Made by a program: the position numbers and the translations under genes. Of a stretch of DNA of 64,000 nt, positions 11,812 to 21,442 are shown one piece after another (within the stretch, counting starts at the first letter, position 1; the number at the start of each line of letters is the position of its first letter). This DNA is from Lolium rigidum (lineage: Eukaryota > Streptophyta > Magnoliopsida > Poales > Poaceae). Under the pieces are notes generated by a model. It saw only the letters and a list, made by a program, of their open reading frames with translations, did not search any database and was not told the origin of the DNA. The stretch spans positions 349,103,696 to 349,167,695 of the forward strand of contig NC_061513.1 in the NCBI RefSeq assembly GCF_022539505.1, in the 5' to 3' direction.

Positions 11812-12165
11812 TACTACTTTCATATAAAAATAAATGTTTTAGATCTAAATATACAAAACATCTTATAGTTGTAAATATATCAGTATCTAATAAAAATTGA
11901 TACACTTATTTTAGACAGAGAGAGTATATGTTTGTTGAAGCTTGGCTTAACCGACACAATCCTAATCAAGCCACCCGATTGTTGGATATAATTCCAGTTG
12001 ACTCCGCTAATTTGCTTAGGTCTATAGCCTGCGAGACTGGGGACGCAAACAGCTCCTGCTCCAACTGCAGACATGGTGGTTATACAAATGGATAAGAAGA
12101 TTCCTGTAATTCGCCTCCCATACAACAATCAACAAAACCTAGTATTTGTTTTCGGTGAAAAATTG

Positions 12166-12234
12166 TACTCCTTCCATTTGAAAATAAGTGTCTCGCTTTT
12201 ATCTACATCTAAATGCATTTTAGTTAGAGATACC
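12166..12234. mobile_element. Left half of a Stowaway MITE, duplicated copy
   Basis: Begins TACTCCTTCCATTTGAAAA and runs through AAGTGTCTCGC and ATCTACATCTAAATGCATTT, a standard Stowaway left arm. It stops at AGAGATACC without a right arm. The same start, together with its left flank TATTTGTTTT-GGTGAAAAATTG, recurs at about 12235-12287. A roughly 92-bp direct duplication has therefore copied host flank plus MITE start. Confidence 0.6.
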
Positions 12235-12257
12235 TATTTGTTTTTGGTGAAAAATTG

Positions 12258-13113
12258 TACTCGCTCCATTTGAAAATAAGTGTCTCGCCGACGTGGGGGC
12301 TGACCTGAATAAAGGCGGCGGTCCTAGGGTCTCTCTTGGGTGAAGATGAAGACCCGTCGGAGGCCTGGCCTTCATGATCTGGTCAGAGTGTTGAGTTTCG
12401 GAAGGCGCCGCTGGCAGGTGTAACAGCGCTTCTATTGCCTGGAGTTTGCTGGATTGGTGGTATTTGGTTGTGCGCACACATGCTTTTATTCCGACTGGTT
12501 GGTCCGGAGGGAGCGGCGCTGAGCTCTTTTCTGTGTTTACACCAAGTGACAGCTGATTCATGGTGAAGTCAGAACAAGAGAATATCATGAAGGCCGAATT
12601 GGATGACTAGCTAATGGAGGTTCAAGTCTTTGCGCTGTTGAGGGGCTTGCTTGGTGTTCCGGACTTTGCAGCAGTGGTATGAAAGTGGGGGCGACAGCAT
12701 ATGTGAAGTTCGGAGTCTTACCTTTCAGGGTGAAAACCCAAGGTCTGGCCTTAACTGGTTGTGTCGGACAATGTCCTTATTGAAGACATTGTTTTGAGAG
12801 CGCAGACTATCTTCAGGGTGAAAAACTAAGATCTTTGATCGGGCGACGACGATGCTGGTGCACTGTTCCCTTCTTGAAGGCGTCGCTTTTGAAGAGTCTG
12901 AATTTCAGGTGTTGTCTTGATGGTGGTTGTACTACTGTTGCTAGGGCTGGAATACTGTAGCGGGACTTTTATTTCTTAGTTTTCTTTTTCTCTTTTTTGG
13001 CATCGCGTTGTTGCAGAGACTGAGTGTAATTGATATCGTTTGATATTAATATATTTTTTTATCGAAAAATATGTAGATAAAACTGAGACACCTATTTTTT
13101 AACGGAGGGAGTA
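12258..13113. mobile_element. Stowaway MITE split by a LINE insertion
   Basis: The left arm is TACTCGCTCCATTTGAAAAT..GTCTCG (12258-12287). The right arm is ATGTAGATAAAACTGAGACA..AACGGAGGGAGTA (13071-13113). The arms are mutually complementary, as expected for a Stowaway element. The 780 bp between them are foreign (see the LINE entry). The central part of the MITE is missing, so a deletion accompanied the insertion. Confidence 0.6.
12288..13069 (+). mobile_element. 5'-truncated LINE 3' end
   Basis: No long ORF. The 3' untranslated part contains recurring GGGTGAAAA(C/A)CCAAG-type phrases (12729, 12817) and TTGAAGACATTG / TTGAAGGCGTCG, and ends GTGTAATTGATATCG..GATATTAATATAT..ATCGAAAAA. This is the tail style of grass L1-class LINEs as I remember them, and the window's first bases share it. 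A target-site duplication could not be confirmed. Confidence 0.5.
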
Positions 13114-13156
13114 ATACCTTTTGCACCATGTTTAAGGGAAAGGAGGAAGTACATAC

Positions 13157-13269
13157 TACTCCCTCCATCCTATAAAAGTTGTTCCATATTTGTATCTACA
13201 CACTATTTAAAATCTAAATGCATTAAATTTGAATAAATCTAACATGAGTTTAATGGAACGAAGAGAGTA
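13157..13269. mobile_element. Stowaway-type MITE, 113 bp
   Basis: Starts TACTCCCTCCATCCTATAAA and ends AATGGAACGAAGAGAGTA. GTTGTTCCAT at the left pairs with ATGGAAC at the right. Flanking TA dinucleotides fit the mariner-type target. Confidence 0.7.
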
Positions 13270-13801
13270 TATGCATACATATCAGATGCACAATTTGGAC
13301 CAGCGTTGCTGACCACTCCATTTTTAGTTGACATTCACTCTGTTTAACAACGAGGCTTCGGTCATTACCGACAAGCATGGGCAGGAGTTTGGTACTAAAA
13401 AAGGTGTAGCCAGGAAGGCTGGCCCACATGTCACTGATTAGTAGGTCGAATATTGCAACTGATGGAATAGTAGTCCCGGTGTTGCGTTCGACCATAATAT
13501 GGTCCAGGAAGCACTGTAGTCTCACTCGCATGTCGTGCCAAAGCCACACGCGAGCTTCAAATTCTCCAAGATGCACATGCGTTGTCCATTTTTACCCTAA
13601 GAAGTGTTAATAACAGTTTTATCAATGGGTCTACTAAACTTTGCACGATTCGATTTTTAATAATTTGCACGCCTCCACCTTTTCTTTTACAGCATTAAAG
13701 GAGTAATTCTCAATCGACTGAAGTAACCATCCTTGCCCATGGCATTCTTCTCCAACTCCGGCGAGCATCTTCTCTCTATCCATCGAGCTCCTCCACTGCA
13801 A
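13270..13801. other. Intergenic; nothing recognised
   Basis: No termini, repeats or coding similarity recognised. It lies between a Stowaway MITE and the solo LTR. Confidence 0.3.
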
Positions 13802-15862
13802 CTATAGGAGTTATGCCCAATAATCAATTATAAAATGTTTATTATTATGACTTTAAATTTTGTGATTAAATTTATTCTAATATACTATAAATGCTTTGTG
13901 TCTTGAGTATGAGATTCAAAGGAAAACTTATGAGCACGTGTATAAGAATGAACAAACAAGTATTCATAGTTCCGCTTCTAGGACTAGCCCATCTGATGTT
14001 TGATGAGCATGTTTTTCTGATCATGAGTATTGATAATATTGACAACAGTTTGAGTAGATTGTTGAGAAGAACAGTGGTATTAAACCGACCCAGTTTTATC
14101 GGACATACTATGAGACGTTATTCCTTGTTAATAGTATTATCCATGTGTAATCTTATGAAATGAATCCATAGACCCTCAATGTATCAAGAGATCACATTCC
14201 AGAAGGAATATGTTGGTTGCCGTCATAAGTCTAGCGTAAAAGGAGGCGGGAAAGGTGGTATTCATATATATTGGAAAGGATGTCTAACGACCTAGTGGCT
14301 CAAGAGTGGGAATTGCTCCTCCAGAATATGGATGGATATAATCAGAGCCCAACTCAGTATTAAGATATCACCCAATCGTCTAGCCAAATACTTTGTTAAA
14401 AAGACATTGGAATATGGTACGATAAAGATAATGAAACCGGATCGAGGTTAATGGTATAGTCATCAAGAGTTGGATCACGAGAATGCCGAAGTCTCGCCTC
14501 ACGTATTCATGATATCGTGAAGCAATGGGATTGATAGAAGAAGATATCACAGAAGGTTACTCAATCACAAACGAGAACTATTATGGATATCCCGGTCCTG
14601 ATGTTAGGTATTGATCCGAAAGAACTCATAATCATGGATGTGAGTTATTGGGCCTATCATGATCACACCCTGAAGTGTTTTATGGTCTTTATAGTACCTG
14701 ATGCATTTGTTATAAACATGGTATGTGGTAGAGAGAATGTACGGAATAGTTCCGGCAACATCGAAGTAATTTCAGTGAAGTAGCAGAGCCATTTCAGTGT
14801 TATCGAAATATTTCTGAAAGTACACTAGAATTGATCCGGCACTAAATATGAGATAAGAACATTATCGGAAGTGTTCCCATAGGTTCGGAATGTTCAAAAC
14901 TGATCAAAATGGTTTCAGGAATTTTAAGGAGTTGTTCCGAGATATTCTATGAAAGAGAATTATGCTTTTGGACCTTACCATGCATGAAGTGTTGGAGGAG
15001 TGTCGGAGTGCTCGAAGAGTAGGCGAACACCCAGCCCTCCTAGGCTGGCCGCATGGGCCTCTATGGGGCCCATGTAGATGGCCTCCCACATCCTCAATGC
15101 CCCCATAGAAGGCTGCCCTCAAGGGTTGGTCGCATGAGCCTCTCTTGAGGCCCATGTAGGCCTCAAGGGGCCTCTCGGAGGCTGCCCAAGGCACCCCGAT
15201 GTGGCAAACCGGCCTAGGCTTGCCCTAGGTTGGTGGGGGGTTGGTCGGGGCGGCCTAGGGTTTCCCTAGGGCCGACGACCAAGGGGAGGGCGGCGACTGC
15301 CCCTCCCTCAAGAAGGCGCCACCTGACCCCCTATATAAAGAGGAGCCACTCTTCTCTCTCAAGGCACAACACAATTGAGCCTTTTGGATGGCTATCTCCT
15401 CTCCCCCTCTCCCGCATGGAATTTCTCCCTTTGTAGAAGTTCTCTCATGTGGAGGTTCTCCACATACGCTTGCATCTAAGATAATACTTCGGTACGATTT
15501 TGTCCGTGATGACGAAGTCCCGGTGGAACGGACAACATGGAAGCATGCAACGTTGCAGGGGGTCGTGCATTTGATCCTAAAGGAATAAGAAGGCGGAGCG
15601 CTGTTCGCGTATCATTTCAGATCTCCATTGATTTGGAGAAGCTCTGCCCACCGAGTCTTCCGCAATACTCTATGTGAGGCTGAGCCCTGCTCTCGAGTTC
15701 GTTGGACGGGTTTCGAAGTCTCGTTTTCTTCATCAACTATGTCATCGAGTCTTCTGTGATCCTCTCGGTGAGCACATGATGATCCTGCTAACGGTTTATG
15801 TTAGTGCAGAGATAGATCTTGGGTGATCGTGTTAGGTAATTTTTTTATTTTACATACAAAAA
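13802..15862 (+). mobile_element. Solo LTR, probably Ty1/copia (BARE/Angela-like style)
   Basis: The left part, GGAGTTATGCCCAATAATCAA then AAATGTTTATTATTATGA, has the style of Triticeae copia LTRs. The body contains strings of short TTCCGA and CGGAA phrases, then a GC-rich stretch with many AGGCC-type repeats (15040-15300). A clear TATA box, CTATATAAAG, sits at 15331-15340. The right end, about GTGTTAGGTAATTTTTTTATTTTACATACA, is also typical. No internal domain, PBS or second LTR is found next to it, so it is best read as a solo LTR. Exact boundaries and target-site duplication are not resolved. Confidence 0.55.
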
Positions 15863-16255
15863 CCCCTTCGGCCCCACCAACGTCACCGTGCTGCGATGTT
15901 CCAAGCTCATCATCTGCACGTCCACCGCCACCAAGTTGCAGAGAAAGCATTGTCATCAGGTGATGTCAAATGCTTAAAGTGAGTGAGACACCCATGTGTT
16001 CCGAGATGAGAGGAAGAACAAAAGGCGAGAAAACGGGGTGTTTGATGGACGGCTACAAGAGTTGACTAAGACCTAAACCTATTCTCAGATAGTTGAGAAT
16101 TATCCAACCTGTTTACTATTTTTGTCGTTATTTTTAATTTTTTCTCCAAACCATGCTTAAAGCATGGATTTCACGGGAGTACGACTTTAGAAGGTCCTAC
16201 TACTTGGTACTGAACTCAATTTGGTATACAAAGCGAGAGTGGTGTTTTGGAACAT
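15863..16255. other. Intergenic; nothing recognised
   Basis: Short stretch between the solo LTR and a MITE. No gene or terminus is supported. Confidence 0.3.
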
Positions 16256-16590
16256 GGGAGCATATGCTCCCTATATTTTAAAATGCATCTTACACATATT
16301 TTAAATTTTTTTAAAACTGAAATAAAAAATTTGCACGTACATCTTCATGTGCTACGCGCTTACAAAGTCGTTTCATAAAAAATAAACTTATCATGTGACG
16401 TGTGTAAAAAAGACAAAATTCAGTGCTTAAAACAATGCTTTTCACAGGATAAGTTTTCTCTTTTTTACATAGGTCACAAAAAATATTATTTTTTCGTGAA
16501 ACTTGACGCACACACATATATTATGAAGATGTACATGTATAATTTTTTATCAAAATTTTTCCACACTTTAAAATATGTTTTGTTGGTAGA
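16256..16590. mobile_element. MITE with palindromic terminus, copy 1 (right end decayed)
   Basis: Begins with the self-palindrome GGGAGCATATGCTCCC (16256-16271). The body shares order and phrases with the elements at 35262-35596 and 39854-40229: AAATTTGCACGTACATCTTCATGTG, GTGTAAAAAAGACAAAATT, TTTTCACAGGA, TTTTTTACATAGG-CACA. The expected mirrored right end is replaced by unrelated sequence near 16590. Non-coding. Confidence 0.5.
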
Positions 16591-16931
16591 GGAAGTATAC
16601 GCATCCGGGAGCCGAATTGAATTTCCGATACAAAGCGCCAGTTTGTCTTTCACAACTTTATAACAGGGTTCTCTTTTGAAGCATGCGAGATCAGCGCTTG
16701 CCATGCACGGGTGATTTGCCGTCGTCCAACATACGTGTACGCAAAGGTTTGACTCCCTGCTTTCCATGAGTACCAACTACCGTACTTGCTATGCAGACTG
16801 CATTCGGCCATGAATCTGTACATCCAAACTGCAAACCTCCTTCAAAAGAATGGAAAGGCAAACTAGTCGCATGCCATCGATCGATTCGGTTAGCTGTACC
16901 GATGCAAGCATGAGGCATGCCTGCGTTGCCC

Positions 16932-17560
16932 AGGCGAGATGACGAAAGCTGTGAGCATGTCATCGTGAATCTTTCTTTTCTTTTTCTTCGTCAGTGAGAG
17001 ATAGAAAGAGGACATGTTCATGGTCACCTACCAGGCTACTGCTAGTCCTAGTCCTACCTCCGTTCATGGCCGAGTGCATTTGAAAATAACTCCCACAAAT
17101 CATCAAAGCAGATAGTAATATGTGGGTCAAATACAAGACTAGTCACAATGGAAAGTATCATACACTAATATTATGCACATGATACTAGTTTAGGATACTA
17201 CCCCACAATGCATAGTATCATAAGATAGTATCATAGTATCATCATATTTAATATTTTATAGAATCTCAATGCAAATTTGTGTACATGATGTGTTTGCCAT
17301 TAAGTTTTCTAGTTTTACGTGTTATGATACCACTCTCATCTCTCATCTCATTAATTGGTGCGCTATATCATATTTTTGCCAACATAGCATGCATGATACT
17401 ACTTATGATACTCTTATTGTGGCTAGTCTAACCGTGGTGCTACTTCTTCACCTTTTCCGGCGGCTATCACGTGGGACTGGCTACCACTCGATCATGACCC
17501 ACTAGCCGAGTTTAAATAAAAGCAGCAAATGGTAAAAAACATTAAAAAAATCTCGCATAA
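16932..17560 (+). repeat. Segment C: partial copy of the A/B segmental repeat
   Basis: CAGGCGAGATGACGAAAGCT, GTGAGCATGTCATCGTG, GAAAGAGGACATGTTCATGG, TCACCTACC, then CACGTGGGACTGGC, CACTCGATCATGACCC and AAAGCAGCAAATGGTAAA occur in the same order as in segments A (33452 on) and B (36990 on). Homology stops near 17560. A MITE (17137-17428) interrupts it at a point where A and B are uninterrupted. Confidence 0.7.
17137..17428. mobile_element. MITE with GACTAGTCACAATGG termini
   Basis: Left end GACTAGTCACAATGGAAAGT and right end TATGATACTCTTATTGTGGCTAGTC are imperfect inverted repeats of about 26 bp. The body is full of AGTATCAT / ATGATACT words, a layout common to a frequent grass MITE family. 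Segments A and B lack this insert, which supports real transposition into segment C. The target-site duplication is unclear, so the superfamily is left open. Confidence 0.7.
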
Positions 17561-17741
17561 AATGAAAGGAAAAACAGACTAGATTTTGGTACACTGAATC
17601 GTATCGGCCGTGTTGGGATACTCTGCATCCGATTTCAGTGTCTAGGGAGATCTTGTTGCTCGAACTATGATTCATCGCGCCAAGTCCAAAACAGGTTGTG
17701 CATCTAGTTTGGTTGCTAACAAAACATTTTCCGTCTATTTG

Positions 17742-18192
17742 TGTGATATGGGGTATCCACGTCAATGCCTATTATTGATGCACTTGACTTTAGAAAAAGA
17801 GGTACGCTGGTAGATTCATCGGCTAACAAACAATGGAGAAGGCGAGGTTTACCCAAGGTCAGCCCTGGAGGGTAATACCCTACTCCTGATTGTCTGATCT
17901 TGATTGGTTACAATGTCGTCGTAGTGGCTATGGTGATGTAGATCAGATCTTGCCTAAGGTAGATTATGTGTGAGTATGAGAGATCCTCTTGGTGGTCCCT
18001 CCTAACCCTCTTGGCGGTACCTCCTTTATGTAGGAGGCTAGGTCTAAGGTACCGTGACCGAGTCGGTTACAACTTAGAGGTGAACCATAGGGTTTCCTAA
18101 TCTTGGGATTCTCCTTGTTCCACACCTCAGGAAATATGAGCTTCTAATGCTTTGTAGCTGCCAGCTTCTCTTGGGATTCTTGATCCCCAACA
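17742..18192 (-). mobile_element. LTR (solo or fragment), minus orientation
   Basis: Read on the minus strand it starts TGTTGGGGATCAAGAATCCC. It passes an ATCAAGATCAGACAATCAGG..GGGTATTACCCTCCAGGG stretch like the end of other gypsy LTRs and ends near CATTGACGTGGATACCCC..TCACA. The same landmark (ATCAAGATCAAACAAGCAGG..GTTTTACCTC) is present in plus orientation at 18640-18675. No internal region adjoins it. Confidence 0.45.
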
Positions 18193-18200
18193 ATCCATCA

Positions 18201-18836
18201 TGTGGACCTCCAATTGGGCCGAACCAGGTACACTAACAGTGGGTATGATGTGGGCATTACCCTTCGGGTACCCGACATTGGTCTACCTCCTTTGGCCCAA
18301 TAAGGGGCCCATGACGATTGCCATCATTCAAGGTGGGCCCAAACATCGATTACAACAGAGAAGACTTACAAGAAGACGGATTCTTGACGAACAAGACAAT
18401 AAGATATCGACAAAGGAAAGGATAGATTAGATCTTGATGTAACCTAGCCGAGTTCGGACAAGACTCTCGGGACCGGGCCTCCTATATAAAGGCCAGGAGA
18501 GGGCCTGCCGACGAACACAATCACACACCTAGACAACCAACACAATATAGCATACACCAATCCTAGAAACTTTGCCTCCCGGCGAGTTCACCATAGCAGT
18601 CTATCGGCTGGGATTGTAACCTATTTTACTCGATAAATCAAGATCAAACAAGCAGGAGTAAGCGTTTTACCTCATCGAGGGGCCCGAACCTGGGTAAATC
18701 TCGCTCCCTGTTCATTTGGTATCCGATGTCTCGTGTTAACCTGCAGGATTCCGTCAACCCTAAGCCCCTCATGGTGGGAATCGCCGAGGAGGTCCCTCGT
18801 CAGGGTACCCAATCGACAATGCCCACGTCATTGTGC
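18201..18836 (+). mobile_element. Gypsy-type LTR, plus orientation
   Basis: Starts TGTGGACCTCCAATTGGGCC. It contains a TATA-like CCTCCTATATAAAGG (about 18479-18493), then the late-LTR landmarks GAGGGGCCCGAACCTGGGTA, TCGCTCCCTGTTCATTTGGT and AAGCCCCTCATGGTGGGAATC, and ends near ACCCAATCGACA. Neighbouring sequence shows no PBS or gag, so it is a solo LTR or fragment. It stands back to back with the minus-oriented LTR at 17742-18192. Confidence 0.55.
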
Positions 18837-19123
18837 ACTTCGCTTGGCTGCCAACAAAGTTAATTTCAAGGTAAGGGATAACGTAAATTTTGATTGTTTG
18901 GTTACATACGTTCTTATGTTGTGGTAACCACTTCCCAGAAGTGGTGATATTACCACACAGTACTATGAACTAATAAACACACAACATATGGAACTAACAT
19001 ACAACACTAAATTAACGATGTTTAGCCCTAGCTACCAATAAATAACAGTTCGTCGACATCTTACCTAGCTACTATCAAATAGGAGTTCACCACAAGTACC
19101 AGATACATACACCTATAAGGAGT

Positions 19124-19824
19124 TCAAAAAGACAAACAAAATGGTTGATAACGACACATCTTCAATTCTTCACTTCCTCCTCTTAATATTCTAATGTTGC
19201 CTCTGTTAGCCCACATAGCGTCAACCCACTCATGTCTCTTGGTTTTCCATGCCTCATTATCAGCAACACTGGCACCATGGCTAACATCAACGTCATCAGT
19301 CCTCACGTCATTATAGTCGGCGAAGAACTAATCAACACCCCACCCAATATCGAGTTCTGCAGAATGCAACATGCAGGAAATAGCTTAACTTGTGTGGGAA
19401 ATGGATGAGAACTAGCTTGTGCAGAATGCAACTAGCAGGAACTAGCTTAACTTGTGTGGGAAATGGCTTATGATCAAGGATATTAAACCTGTTCTTCAGA
19501 GCATTAAATGGCCACCCGATCGTTACTCTAAGGATTGAGTGTTTGATATTGAAAAGTTCCTTGGTATTTTTGGGCCATAACCTTGCAGAAAACTCATTGA
19601 GATGGGTGGGAGAATTCCAGGGCGGCAAGAATTTTCGACATTATCTTGGTAGAACTTACCATCGGCGGATTATGAGGCCATCTGGTCTGTCCAAGGTGTC
19701 AACAAGAATGGATGCATCATGAGTTGATCCTTCCCGTCCAGCTAACACATATGTGAACTTCATATCAAAGTCAACAATGACAAGCACATTTTGATTGGTG
19801 TAGTGCTTTTTCCCCCTTTATGCA
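19124..19824 (-). pseudogene. PIF/Harbinger transposase, C-terminal part
   Basis: Minus-strand translation recovers DDE (Tnp4-type) transposase blocks. At 19800-19690 it reads QNVLVIVDFDMKFTYVLAG, then EGSTHDASIL, which includes the second catalytic Asp region. Near 19600-19430 it reads ELFNIKHSILRVTIGWPFNA, then LKNRFNILDHKPF and ASCILHKLV, the third catalytic block and its surroundings. At 19280-19190 the C-terminal WKTKRHEWVDAMWANRG tail follows. Stops and frame changes break it (for example around 19650-19680), and a 62-bp tandem duplication lies inside. The first half of the gene is at 26602-27253, on the far side of a retrotransposon. The protein would cut and join transposon ends in the nucleus; this copy is dead. 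Confidence 0.75.
19358..19481. repeat. 62-bp tandem duplication within the Harbinger relic
   Basis: TGCAGAATGCAAC then AGCTTAACTTGTGTGGGAAATGG occurs at 19358 and again at 19420 (offset 62). It accounts for part of the damage to the transposase reading frame. Confidence 0.7.
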
Positions 19825-21428
19825 TGCTTGATGGCGTGTAACTCACACGTTCGTTGAGAACCCCAAGAGGAAGGTATGATGCGCACAGCAGCAAGTTTTC
19901 CCTCAGAAAGAAACCAAGGTTTATCGAACCAGGAGGAGCCAAGAAGCACGTTGAAGGTTGATGGCGGCGGGATGTAGTGCGGCGCAACACCAGGGATTCC
20001 GGCGCCAACGTGGAACCCGCACAACACAACCAAAGTACTTTGCCCCAACGAAACAGTGAGGTTGTCAATCTCACCGGCTTGCTGTAACAAAGGATTAACC
20101 GTATTGTGTGGAAGATGATTGTTTGCGGAAAACAAGTAGAACAAGTATTGCAGTAGATTGTATTTCAAGTAAAGAGAATTGGACCGGGGTCCACAGCTCA
20201 CTAGAGGTGTCTCTCCCATAAGACAAACAAGCATGTTGGGTGAACAAATTACGATTGGGCAATTGACAAATAAAGAGAGCATGACCATGCACATACATAT
20301 CATGATGAGTATAGTGAGATTTAATTGGGCATTACGACAAAGTACATAGACCGCCATCCAACCGCATCTATGCCTAAAAAGTCCACCTTCAGAGTTATCA
20401 TCCGAACCCCTCCAGTATTAAGTTGCAAAGCAACGTGACAATTGCATTAAGTATGGTGCGTAATGTAATCAACAACTACATCCTTAGACATAGCATCAAT
20501 GTTTTATCCCTAGTGGCAACAAGCACAACACAACCTTAGAATTTTCTCACATCGTCCCATGTGTCAATGCAGGCATGAACCCACTATCGAGCATAAGTAC
20601 TCCCTCTTGGAGTTACAAGCATCTACTTGGCCAGAGCATCTACTAGTAACGGAAAGCATGCAAGATCATAAACAACACGTAGATATAACTTTGATAATCA
20701 ACATAACAAGTATTCTCTATTCATCGGATCCCAACAAACGCAACATATAGAATTACGTATAGATGATCTTGATCATGTTAGGCAGCTCACAAGATTCGAC
20801 AATGATAGCACAATGGGGAGAAGACAACCATCTAGCTACCGCTATGGACCCATAGTCCAGGGGTAGACTACTCACACATCACACCGGAGGCGACCATGGC
20901 GGCGTAGAGTCCTCCGGGAGATGATTCCCCTCTCCGGCAGGGTGCCGGAGGCGATCTCCTGGATCCCCCGAGATGGGATCGGCGTTGGCGGCGTCTCTGG
21001 AAGGTTTTCCGTATCGTGGCTCTCGGTACTGGGGGTTTCGTCACGGAGGCTTTAAGTAGGCGGAAGGGCAAGTCAAGAGGCGGCACAGGGGCCCCAGACC
21101 ACAGGCCGGCGCGGCCAGGGGGTGGGCCGCGCCGCCCTAGGGTTTGGGCGCCCGTGGCCCCACTTCGTTTCGTCTTCGGACTTCCGGAAGCTTCGTGGAA
21201 AAATAGGCCCCCGGGCGTTGATTTCGTCCAATTCCGAGAATATTTCCTTACTAGGATTTCTGAAACCAAAAACAGCAGAAAACAAAGCAATCGGCACTTC
21301 GGCATCTTGTTAATAGGTTAGTTCCGGAAAATGCACGAATATGACATAAAGTGTGCATAAAACATGTAGATAACATCAATAATGTGGCATGGAACATAAG
21401 AAATTATCGATACGTCGGAGACGTATCA
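19825..21428 (-). repeat. 3' LTR of the Sabrina-like element (1604 bp)
   Basis: Left copy of the LTR pair, colinear with 25008-26601 along its whole length. Most differences between the two are one- or two-base changes, many of them at CAG/CTG/CCG words. The GC-rich centre (21050-21180) and the terminal GATACGTCGGAGACGTATC palindrome (about 21410-21427) are conserved. Confidence 0.9.
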
Positions 21429-21442
21429 GCATCCCCAAGCTT
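21429..21442 (-). other. Polypurine tract of the Sabrina-like element
   Basis: On the minus strand AAGCTTGGGGATGC abuts the TGATACG start of the 3' LTR, the expected position of the plus-strand primer. Confidence 0.7.

Noticed and set aside
21016..21321. Open frames in the GC-rich centre of the Sabrina-like LTRs (both copies, both strands)
   Set aside because: They lie inside LTRs, appear in several frames at once and change frame between the two LTR copies, so they are compositional.
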